Source: Rhodospirillales bacterium BBD 1991-14 (lineage in GTDB: Bacteria > Pseudomonadota > Alphaproteobacteria > Kiloniellales > Kiloniellaceae). Taken from it: a stretch of 64,000 bases of DNA. Below, piece by piece: positions 1-7,632 of this stretch. Numbering within the stretch: position 1 is the first letter of the stretch; each line of letters begins with the position of its first letter. The DNA lies in the NCBI GenBank assembly GCA_001657395.1, contig LYSY01000001.1:62001-126000 (forward strand), given 5' to 3'. The notes beneath the pieces were generated by a model. The model was not told the DNA's origin. It did not search any database and worked only from the letters and a program-made list of their open reading frames with translations. The translations under genes and the position numbers were made by a program.

Positions 1-735
1 ATGTACACCGGCGTGCGGCTGCGTCACCTGCTGGAGCGGGCCGGCGTCAGGACCAACGGCAAGTGGATCCTTGCCGAAGGCGCCGACGCCTCGGCCATGA
101 CCCGCTCCATCCCCTTGGAGAAGGCCCTCGACGACTGTCTGGTCGCGTTCAAGATGAACGGCGAGGCGCTGCGTCCTGAACAGGGCTATCCCGTGCGCCT
201 CGTCGTGCCCGGCTGGGAGGGCAACATGTGGGTCAAGTGGCTGCGCCGCATCGAGGTGGGCGACGAGCCCTGGCATCACCGCGAGGAGACATCCAAGTAC
301 ACCGACCTGCTTGCCGACGGCCGCGCCCGGCGCTTTACCTGGGTGATGGACGCCAAGTCCGTGATCACAAACCCCAGCCCGCAGGCGCCGATCACCCACG
401 GCCGCGGTCACACGGTGATCACCGGTCTCGCCTGGTCCGGACGGGGTACGGTCCCGCGGGTCGACGTCACACTGGATGGCGGCAAGAACTGGCGCCAGGC
501 ACGCATGGACGGGCCGAGCCTGCCGATGTCGCTGCATCGCTTCTACTTCGAGTTCGACTGGGACGGCCGTCCGCTGCTGCTGCAGAGCCGCGCGCACGAT
601 TCGACCGGCTATGTCCAGCCAACCAAGAATGAGCTGCGCCAGGTACGTGGCGAGAACTCGATCTACCACAACAACGGAATTCAGACCTGGTATGTGAACG
701 AGAAAGGGGCGGCCGAAAATGTCGAGGTTTCCTAG
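1..735 (+). CDS. soxC: SoxC, molybdopterin subunit of sulfur dehydrogenase (5' end outside window)
   Basis: This is the C-terminal 244 residues of the sulfite-oxidase-fold molybdoprotein of the Sox(CD)2 sulfur dehydrogenase, which in the periplasm removes six electrons from the sulfane sulfur bound to SoxY. The visible part holds the end of the molybdopterin domain (GYPVRLVVPGWEG, then MWVKWLRRIEV) and the whole C-terminal dimerisation domain, ending in the family-typical NGIQTW. The ATG at position 1 is an internal Met: full SoxC is over 400 residues, so the true start lies upstream. Its stop overlaps the soxD start by 17 bases, as expected for two subunits made together. The rest of the sox operon (soxXYZAB) is presumably upstream, outside the window. 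Confidence 0.93.
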   Translation: MYTGVRLRHLLERAGVRTNGKWILAEGADASAMTRSIPLEKALDDCLVAFKMNGEALRPEQGYPVRLVVPGWEGNMWVKWLRRIEVGDEPWHHREETSKYTDLLADGRARRFTWVMDAKSVITNPSPQAPITHGRGHTVITGLAWSGRGTVPRVDVTLDGGKNWRQARMDGPSLPMSLHRFYFEFDWDGRPLLLQSRAHDSTGYVQPTKNELRQVRGENSIYHNNGIQTWYVNEKGAAENVEVS

Positions 736-1774
736 GCTCCTGCTGGCGCCCGCTCTGGCCCTCGTGCTCGCTCAGGGCGCTGTTGCCGCGCCTCTCGATC
801 TTGGCCGGGAGGCGACGCCGGAAGAGGTTGCGGCCTGGGACATCGACATCCGCCCCGATGGTCTCGGCCTCCCTGCCGGCGCCGGCTCCGTCGCGGAAGG
901 GGAAGAGGTCTTCTTCGAGAAATGCGCCGTCTGCCACGGCGATTTCGGTGAGGGCGTGGGCCGCTGGCCGGTCCTGGCTGGTGGTCAGGAGACGCTGGAC
1001 AGCGATGACCCGGTGAAGACCATCGGCTCGTACTGGCCGTATCTCTCGACGGTCTGGGACTACGTCCATCGCGCCATGCCGTTCGGCGAGGCGCAGTCCC
1101 TCAGCGATGAGGAGGTCTATGCGATAACCGCCTACCTGCTCTATGTGAACGATGTCGTCGAAGACGAGGACTTCGTGCTTTCGCAGGAGAACTTTGCGCA
1201 GATGCGACTGCCCAACGAGGGCGGCTTCTTCATGGACGACCGTGAAGAGAGTCCGGTTTTCGCAAGATCGGCGGTCTGCATGTCCGACTGCAAGGAGGCG
1301 GTCGAGATCACCATGCGTGCCCGTATCCTGGACGTGACGCCGGAGGAGGACGAGGCCGGCGTCGAGGAAAGCGGGGAGGGCGCGGCTGCGGAACTGGCCG
1401 CTGCCCCTGCAGAGGCTGCAGCCGTTGTCCCGGCTCCATCGCCGGCACTGGACCCTATACTTGTCGCCAGCGGCGAGAAGGTGTTCCGCAAGTGCAAGGC
1501 CTGCCATCAGGTCGGCGAGGGGGCAAAGAACCGCGTCGGCCCGATTCTCACCGGGATCGTCGGTAAACCGGCGGCCAGTGTGGAGGGTTTCCGCTACTCC
1601 AAGCCGATGATGCAGGCCGGGGAAGACGGACTGATCTGGGATCACGAGAGCCTGGGGGCCTTTCTGGCCAACCCCAAGGGCTACATGCCCAAGACCAGGA
1701 TGTCCTTTGCCGGTCTGAGGAAGCAGGAAGAGATCGATGCCGTGATCGCCTATCTCACGAGCGCCGCGGAGTGA
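719..1774 (+). CDS. soxD: SoxD, diheme cytochrome c subunit of sulfur dehydrogenase
   Basis: This is the electron-accepting cytochrome partner of SoxC. A Sec signal peptide occupies about residues 1-23 and ends AVAAP. The first haem motif is CAVCH at 69-73 with a likely axial Met at 120 (RAMPFGE). A linker of roughly residues 205-245 rich in Ala, Glu and Pro joins it to a second, cytochrome c2-like domain with CKACH at 259-263 and Met328 in TRMSFAG. Two haem domains joined by a flexible linker is the standard SoxD layout. The ATG lies inside the end of soxC, with an AAGGGG stretch upstream as a ribosome-binding site. The next cytochrome gene starts 3 bases after the stop, so soxC-D-E is one transcript. 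Confidence 0.93.
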   Translation: MSRFPRLLLAPALALVLAQGAVAAPLDLGREATPEEVAAWDIDIRPDGLGLPAGAGSVAEGEEVFFEKCAVCHGDFGEGVGRWPVLAGGQETLDSDDPVKTIGSYWPYLSTVWDYVHRAMPFGEAQSLSDEEVYAITAYLLYVNDVVEDEDFVLSQENFAQMRLPNEGGFFMDDREESPVFARSAVCMSDCKEAVEITMRARILDVTPEEDEAGVEESGEGAAAELAAAPAEAAAVVPAPSPALDPILVASGEKVFRKCKACHQVGEGAKNRVGPILTGIVGKPAASVEGFRYSKPMMQAGEDGLIWDHESLGAFLANPKGYMPKTRMSFAGLRKQEEIDAVIAYLTSAAE

Positions 1775-1777
1775 GCC

Positions 1778-2476
1778 ATGCGGGTCGGCCCGATACTCGT
1801 GGTTCTTTTGTGGGTCGGGGCGACACCGGCCTCCGCCCAGGTCGTCGGCGATGCCGAGCGCGGGGCCAAGGTCTTTCGCAAATGCGCTGCCTGCCACCAG
1901 GTGGGCGAGGGCGCGAAGAACCGTGTCGGGCCGCACCTTAACGGTGTCTTCGGGCGCAAGGCGGGTGCCCTCGAAGCCTTCCGCTACTCCGACCATATGC
2001 AGCGCGCCAGCGCGGACGGGCTGGTCTGGACCTACGACACTCTGGACGCTTTTCTTGAAAACCCCAAGTCCATGGTTTCGGCAACGCGGATGAGCTTCGC
2101 GGGGCTGAGAAAGGAGCAGGAGAGGGCCGACCTTCTTGCCTACCTGCGCCAGTTTTCGGACAACCCAAGGGACATTCCTGAAAGCGAACCGACCCTGCGC
2201 GCGGCCGGGCCCGATCTCGACCCGTCCGTCCTGGCACTGAAGGGCGATCCGGACTATGGGGAGTATCTCTCCAGCGAGTGCACCACCTGCCATCAGGTGG
2301 ATGGCTCGAACCAGGGTATTCCCTCCATCACCAACTGGCCGCCGGAAAACTTCGTTGTAGCCATGCATGCCTACAAGCAGCAGCTCCGGCCGCATCCGGT
2401 GATGCAGATGATGGCCGGCCGCCTGTCGGACGAGGAGATCGCAGCGTTGGCGGCTTACTTCGCAAGCCTTGAATAA
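1778..2476 (+). CDS. soxE: Diheme cytochrome c of SoxE/FccA type
   Basis: A periplasmic diheme cytochrome of 232 residues with a signal peptide at 1-20 (ATPASA). The N-terminal haem domain (CAACH at 36-40, axial Met105 in TRMSFAGL) is strikingly like the second domain of the SoxD just upstream, sharing VFRKC.ACHQVGEGAKNRVGP. The C-terminal domain (CTTCH at 168-172, ending MMAGRLSDEEIAALAAYF) is of the FccA type found in flavocytochrome c sulfide dehydrogenase. Position directly before soxF supports the role of haem subunit that takes electrons from the flavoprotein. The cytochrome c2-like first domain is not the usual FccA first domain, so the symbol soxE rests partly on gene order. Confidence 0.75.
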   Translation: MRVGPILVVLLWVGATPASAQVVGDAERGAKVFRKCAACHQVGEGAKNRVGPHLNGVFGRKAGALEAFRYSDHMQRASADGLVWTYDTLDAFLENPKSMVSATRMSFAGLRKEQERADLLAYLRQFSDNPRDIPESEPTLRAAGPDLDPSVLALKGDPDYGEYLSSECTTCHQVDGSNQGIPSITNWPPENFVVAMHAYKQQLRPHPVMQMMAGRLSDEEIAALAAYFASLE

Positions 2477-2501
2477 AAACGGCAGCTCAGGGGAGGAACA
2501 A

Positions 2502-3767
2502 ATGAGAATCAACAGACGAACCTTTATCGGTACCACTGCGGCAACGGCTACCGCCCTCGCAGCGCCCGCTGTTCTGGGTCAAGCGCGGCCCCGGGTCGTG
2601 GTGGTGGGCGGTGGCGCCGGCGGCGCGACCGCGGCGCGCTACATCGCGAAGGACGGCAAGGGAGCGATCGACGTCACGCTGATCGAGCCGACCCGCCGCT
2701 ACTACACCTGTTTCTTCTCCAACCTCTATATCGGCGACTTCGTCGATATGGAGTCCATCGGTCACGGCTACGGCAAGCTGGCCAGTGGCTTCGGTGTCAA
2801 TGTCGTGCACGATTACGTGATCGGCGTCGACCGGGATGCCAGAACCGTGACATTGGCGGGCGGTGGGTCGATGGGTTACGACCGTCTGATCCTGGCGCCG
2901 GGAATCGACTTCAAGGAGGGCTCGGTTCCGGGCTGGGATCTCGCTGCGCAGAACGCCATGCCCCATGCCTACAAGGCCGGCTCGCAGACCGAGCTCCTGA
3001 AAGCGCAGATTGAGGCGATGCCCGAGGGCGGCGTCTTCTGTATGGTGGCGCCACCGAACCCCTACCGCTGTCCGCCGGGGCCCTATGAGCGGGTCTCCAT
3101 GGTGGCGCACAAGCTGAAGGCGCAGAACCCGGGCGCCAAGATTCTGATCGTCGATCCCAAGCCGAAGTTCTCCAAGCAGGCGCTCTTCGAGGAAGGTTGG
3201 CAGAACCACTATGGCGGCATGGTGGATCGTATCGGTCCCGATTTCGGCGGCGATATCGTCGAGGTGCGCCCGGAGGCCATGGAGGTCATCATCGACGGCT
3301 CGGTCGAGAAGGTCGATGTCTGCAATGTCATCCCGGCGATGAAGGCTGGGCGGGTCGCGGAGCTGGCCGGCGTGACGAATGAGGCCGGCTGGGCTCCCGT
3401 GGTCCCCGCGACCATGCAGAGCCGCATGGACGAGAACATCCATGTCCTGGGCGACGCCGCCCAACAGGGCGACATGCCTAAGTCCGCCTTCTCGGCCAAC
3501 AGCCAGGCCAAGGTCTGCGCCATGGCGGTGCGTGGCGCCCTGACAGGGGCGAAGGTCTTCCCGGCCAAGTTCTCGAACACCTGCTGGTCGCTGATCGAGA
3601 CCGACGACGGCGTGAAGGTAGGCGCAACCTACCAGGCGACCAAGGAGAAGATCGCCAAGGTCGACGGCTTCATCTCACAGACCGGGGAGGATGCGGACCT
3701 GCGCAAGCAGACCTACGAGGAGTCCATCGGCTGGTATGCGGGCATAACGGCTGACATGTTCGGATGA
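2502..3767 (+). CDS. soxF: SoxF/FccB, FAD subunit of flavocytochrome c sulfide dehydrogenase
   Basis: A 421-residue flavoprotein of the sulfide:cytochrome c oxidoreductase family, which oxidises sulfide in the periplasm and passes electrons to the cytochrome encoded just upstream. The chosen ATG is preceded at 5 bases by GGGAGG and gives a twin-arginine signal (RINRRTFIG), as needed for a cofactor-loaded exported protein; an upstream ATG at 2469 overlapping soxE has no such support. The FAD-binding Rossmann motif VVVVGGGAGG is at about 32-41. Cysteines in YYTCFFSN and in YRCPPGPYER fit the redox-active cysteines of the family. The C-terminal part carries the CWSLI segment of the FCSD flavin-binding domain. 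Confidence 0.92.
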   Translation: MRINRRTFIGTTAATATALAAPAVLGQARPRVVVVGGGAGGATAARYIAKDGKGAIDVTLIEPTRRYYTCFFSNLYIGDFVDMESIGHGYGKLASGFGVNVVHDYVIGVDRDARTVTLAGGGSMGYDRLILAPGIDFKEGSVPGWDLAAQNAMPHAYKAGSQTELLKAQIEAMPEGGVFCMVAPPNPYRCPPGPYERVSMVAHKLKAQNPGAKILIVDPKPKFSKQALFEEGWQNHYGGMVDRIGPDFGGDIVEVRPEAMEVIIDGSVEKVDVCNVIPAMKAGRVAELAGVTNEAGWAPVVPATMQSRMDENIHVLGDAAQQGDMPKSAFSANSQAKVCAMAVRGALTGAKVFPAKFSNTCWSLIETDDGVKVGATYQATKEKIAKVDGFISQTGEDADLRKQTYEESIGWYAGITADMFG

Positions 3768-3778
3768 TCTGCCACCAG

Positions 3779-3812
3779 GGCCCTGTTTCGGGAGTGTTCT
3801 CGAAGCGGGGCC
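3779..3812. terminator. Bidirectional stem-loop between soxF and the convergent gene
   Basis: A 15-bp stem (GGCCCTGTTTCGGGA pairing with TCTCGAAGCGGGGCC, three G-T wobbles) closes a four-base GTGT loop. It sits in the 55-base gap between the stop codons of two convergent genes, so it can serve both. Neither side has a clear T-run, so it may be a processing or Rho-assisted end rather than a textbook intrinsic terminator. Confidence 0.6.
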
Positions 3813-3822
3813 TTGTGAGACT

Positions 3823-4773
3823 CTATTCGAACTCCATCTGCTCGAAGACCCGGCCCGCATTGCGGGTGGCAAGCTGCTCGAAGGTGTCGAGATGGGCATA
3901 GGGTGACTGATCCACGTAGTAGGCCTCCTCCAGTGTGCCGCCTTCTTCCAGCAGCTTGCCGATGAGGCCGCGCAGATAGACGAGGTAGTCCTTGGTGTAG
4001 CGGCGCACCTGGTCCATGTTGGTCGGGTGCCCGTGACCGGGAATCACATAGGTTGCTTTCAAGGCCTCGAAGACTTCCCAGCTTTCGAGCCAACCTGCCG
4101 TGTCGGTGTCGTCGAAGATTGGCAGCAGGCGCTCGTGAAAAGCCATGTCGCCCGAGATGACGAGGCTCTGTTCCGGCAGCCAGACGACGATGTCGCCCGG
4201 GGAGTGAGCCGGACCCAGGTTCTTCACCTCGATGCGGAAGCGTCCCATCTGGACGACCCGCTCCTCATCGAAAGTCTCGCTTGGGCCCTTCAGTACGGTG
4301 CCGGCGGCCTTGTCCCTGTTGTAGGTCTCCATGCGGGCCAGAATCTGCGGGCCGCGGTCGTCGAATTCCTCGGCGGCATCCACATGGGCCAGGATCGGCA
4401 CCCCCTGCTCGGCCCAGTAGGCGTTGCCGAGCATGGCGTGGCCCTGGCCGTTTTCGTTGATGACCAGCGTCACCGGTTCTTTGGTGATCAGCCGGATTTC
4501 GTCGTGCAGCGATTTGGCGAGGAGGTAGCTGGCGCCGCCGTTCACCACGACGACCCCTTCGCCGGTGATGATGAAGGAGAGATTGTTGTTGTGCCCTGCG
4601 TTCTCGTAGGTCGGCGGTGCCGTCGCGCCGATGGCCGACCAGATATGCGGAATCACCTCCACCGGCTTTGAATAGAGAACCGATTGGGGATACTGGTCAG
4701 GGATCTGCTCGCTGGCGAAACCGGGCGATGCCATGACCAAGAGTAAGGTCAGGGCCGCGACATGCAGACGCAT
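3823..4773 (-). CDS. Metallo-beta-lactamase-fold protein, SoxH-like, with altered metal motif
   Basis: A secreted 316-residue protein with a signal peptide at 1-21 (ASPGFAS) and a metallo-beta-lactamase fold, in the place where sox clusters often carry soxG/soxH-type hydrolases. Later fold motifs are present: H190 in GPAHSPGD, D209 in ISGDM, and H247/H249 in IPGHGHP. The first motif, normally HxHxDH, reads N-G-Q-G-H-A at 108-113, so three of the usual ligands are replaced. It may bind one metal, bind it differently, or act as a binding protein. The start at 4773 is chosen because it follows AAGGAACGGAG and opens the signal peptide. It lies 40 bases downstream of the HbpS-like gene on the same strand and is probably co-transcribed with it. 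Confidence 0.8.
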   Translation of the reverse strand: MRLHVAALTLLLVMASPGFASEQIPDQYPQSVLYSKPVEVIPHIWSAIGATAPPTYENAGHNNNLSFIITGEGVVVVNGGASYLLAKSLHDEIRLITKEPVTLVINENGQGHAMLGNAYWAEQGVPILAHVDAAEEFDDRGPQILARMETYNRDKAAGTVLKGPSETFDEERVVQMGRFRIEVKNLGPAHSPGDIVVWLPEQSLVISGDMAFHERLLPIFDDTDTAGWLESWEVFEALKATYVIPGHGHPTNMDQVRRYTKDYLVYLRGLIGKLLEEGGTLEEAYYVDQSPYAHLDTFEQLATRNAGRVFEQMEFE

Positions 4774-4813
4774 CTCCGTTCCTTTCGATGAAGGAGAGAC
4801 CTCAGGGGCTGGC

Positions 4814-5320
4814 CTAGAAGGCGATCTTTTCGTCGATGGCGGCGAGGCCGGCCCTTGCGCAGTCGGCATCGGCGGACCCGCTGGGCGCCCCGGAGACGCC
4901 GATGGCGCCCAGCATGCTGCCGTCGCCGGCCAGAATCTGCACTCCGCCGCCCAGCGGCAGCGCCATGGACACGTTGCGGATCGCCCAGGCTTCTCCCTTC
5001 TCGGTCAAGGTCGAGAGCTCCAGGGTATCGGTGCGGAAGCTGACGGAGGTCCAGGCCTTGCGGTAGGCGGTATCGGGTGTGTGGGGGCCGGCAAAGCGGT
5101 CGCGGATCGTGGCTTGAAGATTGCCGCCGCGATCCACGACCGAAACGGCCACCTGGTAGCCCTCCGCGCGGCAGCTCTCCAGCGCCGCCTGTGCGGCCTC
5201 GACGGCGACATCGGGGGCAAGCGACTTGAAGGTCACGATGGCGTCCTGCGCCAGTACCGGTGTTGCGGTGAGGCCGGTGGCCGCGACGGCGGCAGCGACG
5301 AGACTACGGTATGTGTTCAT
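4814..5320 (-). CDS. GlcG/HbpS-family (haem-binding-like) periplasmic protein
   Basis: A 168-residue protein with a clear signal peptide at 1-25 (TATPVLAQ) followed by the small alpha/beta GlcG/HbpS domain (segments VAVSVVDRGGNLQATIRD, LPLGGGVQI and GAIGVSGAPSGSADADCA). Members bind haem or small ligands and often accompany oxidoreductase operons. A biochemical role in sulfur oxidation is not established by the sequence. It is the first gene of a two-gene leftward unit with the metallo-beta-lactamase-fold gene. The ribosome-binding site GGGAGG is upstream of the ATG, and the mRNA leader contains the strong hairpin at 5340-5375. Confidence 0.82.
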   Translation of the reverse strand: MNTYRSLVAAAVAATGLTATPVLAQDAIVTFKSLAPDVAVEAAQAALESCRAEGYQVAVSVVDRGGNLQATIRDRFAGPHTPDTAYRKAWTSVSFRTDTLELSTLTEKGEAWAIRNVSMALPLGGGVQILAGDGSMLGAIGVSGAPSGSADADCARAGLAAIDEKIAF

Positions 5321-5339
5321 TGAGGGCCCTCCCGATTGC

Positions 5340-5382
5340 CGGGAAGCGGGGCTGCCGGGGGCGGCAGGCTTCCCGTGTTTTT
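5340..5382 (+). promoter_or_regulatory. Strong stem-loop with T-run in the divergent sox intergenic region
   Basis: CGGGAAGC at 5340-5347 pairs with GCTTCCCG at 5368-5375, and inside it CTGCCG at 5352-5357 pairs with CGGCAG at 5362-5367. On the plus strand five Ts follow at 5378-5382, giving the look of an intrinsic terminator. On the minus strand the same hairpin lies in the leader of the HbpS-like gene, upstream of its ribosome-binding site. No plus-strand gene ends here, so it would stop antisense reading or act as a leader element. Confidence 0.5.
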
Positions 5383-5404
5383 GGTTGTCATCAGGGAAGT
5401 ATAT

Positions 5405-5428
5405 ATATAAAAATTTGAATATAAAAAT
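5405..5428. promoter_or_regulatory. AT-rich direct repeats, candidate promoter/operator
   Basis: Two exact copies of ATATAAAAAT (5405-5414 and 5419-5428) lie 14 bases apart in an AT island of about 35 bases within otherwise GC-rich DNA. They lie between the leftward HbpS-like gene and the rightward soxW-like gene. Sox clusters are commonly controlled by ArsR-type repressors that bind AT-rich sites, so an operator is a reasonable guess; no regulator gene is in view. Confidence 0.4.
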
Positions 5429-5558
5429 GAAATGAGTTACCTGCTGCCTCTCCCACGAGGATTCTGGGCCGGCTCCCGGACTGTTGGCTCAGGACCGCTG
5501 CGCGAGATCGATCATCGAGTCAGCGTCGAGGCGGCGGGTCCGGATTGGGAGATGCGCC

Positions 5559-6176
5559 ATGAAATGCACCCGCAGGACTCTGCTCGTGGGTGGGACGGTG
5601 GCTACCGCCAGCCTGCTCTCCCCGTTGCGCCTCACTGCCTCCGAACCGGAGCTGGGCGACAACGGGCTTCATCTGCAAGATTGGTTCGTCGAGACGTTTC
5701 TCGACCTTCAGGAAGACCTCGGCGACGCCGCGGCCGCAGGCAGGCACTTCGCTGTCCTGTGGGAACAGCGCGGCTGTCCCTACTGCCGCGAATTGCACGC
5801 CGTCAATCTGAGCCGGCCGAAGATCGTGTCCTATCTGCAGGAGAATTTCGACATCCTGCAACTCGATCTCTGGGGCAGCCGCAGCGTCATCGACTTCGAC
5901 GGCGAAGAGCTGGAGGAACGCGCCCTGGCGCGCAAGTGGCAGATCAACTTCACGCCGACCGTTGTGTTCTTTCCCATGGATCCGGCAGCCATGGAGGGCA
6001 AGGCGGGTCGGGCCGGCGAAGTCGCCCGCATGCCCGGCTATTTCAAACCCTTTCCCTTCGCCACCATGTTCGAGTATGTGCGCGGCGGCCACCACCGGTC
6101 CCAGTCGTTTCAGCGCTACCTCCAGGATAAGGTCACGCGCTGGGAGGCCGAGGGGAAGGCCACCGATGTATGGTGA
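5559..6176 (+). CDS. soxW: SoxW/SoxS-type periplasmic thioredoxin
   Basis: A 205-residue thioredoxin-fold protein with a twin-arginine-like signal (TRRTLLVGG) at the N-terminus, an active-site CPYC at 73-76 within QRGCPYCREL, and the cis-proline Pro133 in NFTPTVVFF. Sox thioredoxins keep the SoxY carrier cysteine reduced or regenerate it in the periplasm. The start at 5559 follows GGGAG by 6 bases and begins the signal; the open frame continues upstream to 5484 without a good ribosome-binding site. The YeeE-like permease gene begins 25 bases after the stop. SoxS and SoxW are hard to separate by sequence, so the symbol is a best guess. Confidence 0.82.
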   Translation: MKCTRRTLLVGGTVATASLLSPLRLTASEPELGDNGLHLQDWFVETFLDLQEDLGDAAAAGRHFAVLWEQRGCPYCRELHAVNLSRPKIVSYLQENFDILQLDLWGSRSVIDFDGEELEERALARKWQINFTPTVVFFPMDPAAMEGKAGRAGEVARMPGYFKPFPFATMFEYVRGGHHRSQSFQRYLQDKVTRWEAEGKATDVW

Positions 6177-6201
6177 GGCGGTCCTTATGGTAAGCTGACC
6201 C

Positions 6202-7314
6202 ATGGATGAGATCCCTACGTCGCTGATGCTGGCCGGCTGCGGCCTGGTGGCCGGCTGCGTGGTTGGTGCGGTCGCCCGTGGTGCGCGTTTCTGCACTTTC
6301 GGCGCGATCGAGGACTGGGTCCTGGCGGAAGACAGCAGGAGGCTGCGTAGCTGGGGGCTGGCGATCGCGGTCGCCATGCTCATGGTCCAGCTTCTCGATG
6401 CGGCCGGCCTCGCACGCGTTGGTGAGAGCTTTTATCTCGCCGCCGATTTCGGATGGCTCGGCGCCGTGCTGGGCGGGCTCTTGTTCGGCTTTGGCATGGC
6501 GATGGTGGGAACCTGCGGCTATGGGACGCTGGTTCGCCTTGGCGGTGGCGATCTTCGGTCCTTTGTCGTCTTTCTGGTCTTGGGTCTGACGGCCTACATG
6601 ACCGCAAGGGGGCTGACCGGTGTCTTGCGCGAGAGCTTCATTGAGCCCCTGAGTTGGAACCTGGAGAATCTGCAGGGGCAGGGGCTTTCCCATCTCCTGG
6701 CGGCGGCTCTGGGCATTGAACGGGCTACCGCCAGCTTGATCCTCGGCCTCGTGCTGCCGGCGGTGATCTTCTGGTGGTGTTTCCGCCATGCAGAGTTCCG
6801 GCGCGCCTATCGGGACATTGTTGCGGGCGTGTTGATCGGCGCCACCGTGGCCGCAGGCTTTGCCGCAACAGGTATCCTGGGTGCGGATCCCTTCGACCCG
6901 CAGCGCGTCCAGTCGCTCAGCTACGTGCTGCCGCCCGGAGAGACGATCGTGTACCTGCTGACTTTCTCCGGTGCCACCGTCACTTTCAGTGTCGGGCTCG
7001 TGGTTGGAACCGTTGTTGGTGCCTTTCTGACGGCGGCGGCAAAGGGCGAGCTGCGGCTGGAGGCCTTCGACGATGCGCGGGAGATGCGCCGTCACCTGCT
7101 TGGTGCCTTCCTGATGGGCTTCGGCGGCGTCACGGCGCTGGGCTGCACCGTCGGCCAGGGAATCTCCGGCATGGCCACGCTGTCGATGAGTGCACCTCTG
7201 GCGCTCGCGGGTATCGTTCTGGGGGCGGCCTTCGGCTTGCACTACCTTGTCAGCGGCAGCCTTCGGGACGCTTTCTCCGCTTTACATGTCGCGGGGCGCC
7301 AACTCTTCAATTGA
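6202..7314 (+). CDS. YeeE/YedE-family (TsuA-like) thiosulfate permease
   Basis: A polytopic inner-membrane protein of 370 residues with about nine to ten hydrophobic segments. It carries the Cys-containing motifs of the family: ARFCTFG (C31), GTCGYGTLVRLGGG (C105) and GCTVGQGISG (C315). In TsuA such cysteines line the thiosulfate path. Linked to the sox genes, it most likely imports thiosulfate or a related sulfur species, or returns sulfur to the cytoplasm. It ends at a perfect hairpin one base after its stop, which closes the sox-related rightward unit. Confidence 0.85.
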   Translation: MDEIPTSLMLAGCGLVAGCVVGAVARGARFCTFGAIEDWVLAEDSRRLRSWGLAIAVAMLMVQLLDAAGLARVGESFYLAADFGWLGAVLGGLLFGFGMAMVGTCGYGTLVRLGGGDLRSFVVFLVLGLTAYMTARGLTGVLRESFIEPLSWNLENLQGQGLSHLLAAALGIERATASLILGLVLPAVIFWWCFRHAEFRRAYRDIVAGVLIGATVAAGFAATGILGADPFDPQRVQSLSYVLPPGETIVYLLTFSGATVTFSVGLVVGTVVGAFLTAAAKGELRLEAFDDAREMRRHLLGAFLMGFGGVTALGCTVGQGISGMATLSMSAPLALAGIVLGAAFGLHYLVSGSLRDAFSALHVAGRQLFN

Positions 7315-7339
7315 GCCGATTGCTTACGGAGCAATCGGC
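7315..7339 (+). terminator. Hairpin terminator after the thiosulfate permease gene
   Basis: A perfect 10-bp stem (GCCGATTGCT and AGCAATCGGC) with a TACGG loop begins immediately after the stop codon. There is no T-run, but position and strength fit transcript end formation. The remaining 293 bases up to the L,D-transpeptidase start at 7633 hold no convincing gene or repeat. Confidence 0.6.
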
Positions 7340-7632
7340 GGCGGCGCGATGTCCGCCGCTTGAACGCCGGAATGGCCGAAAGCCCTGTCTCAAGGCCAGA
7401 GAGACTGAAACCCGGCGCCCCATGGGCCCAGGTTCGTCAATGCCCCCCCGTAGGGTGCGTTGAGGTGTATGATGGCGCAGGCAAGCCCGAACCTGTGCTC
7501 AGGGGCTCTGGCGGATCCTTGGCTCTGAGACAGCCTCGACGGCGTGCGGCGGGAGACTGGCAGCGAGCCGTCCATTGCGAAGCCGCCGATAGACGCCTGA
7601 TTGTCCTGCGAATCGTTTGCTGGATCGACCCG

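Noticed and set aside
467-2536. 689-codon open frame on the minus strand across soxC-soxE
   Set aside because: It is antisense to three confidently identified cytochrome and molybdoenzyme genes; composition reflects high-GC codon bias and no domain is visible.
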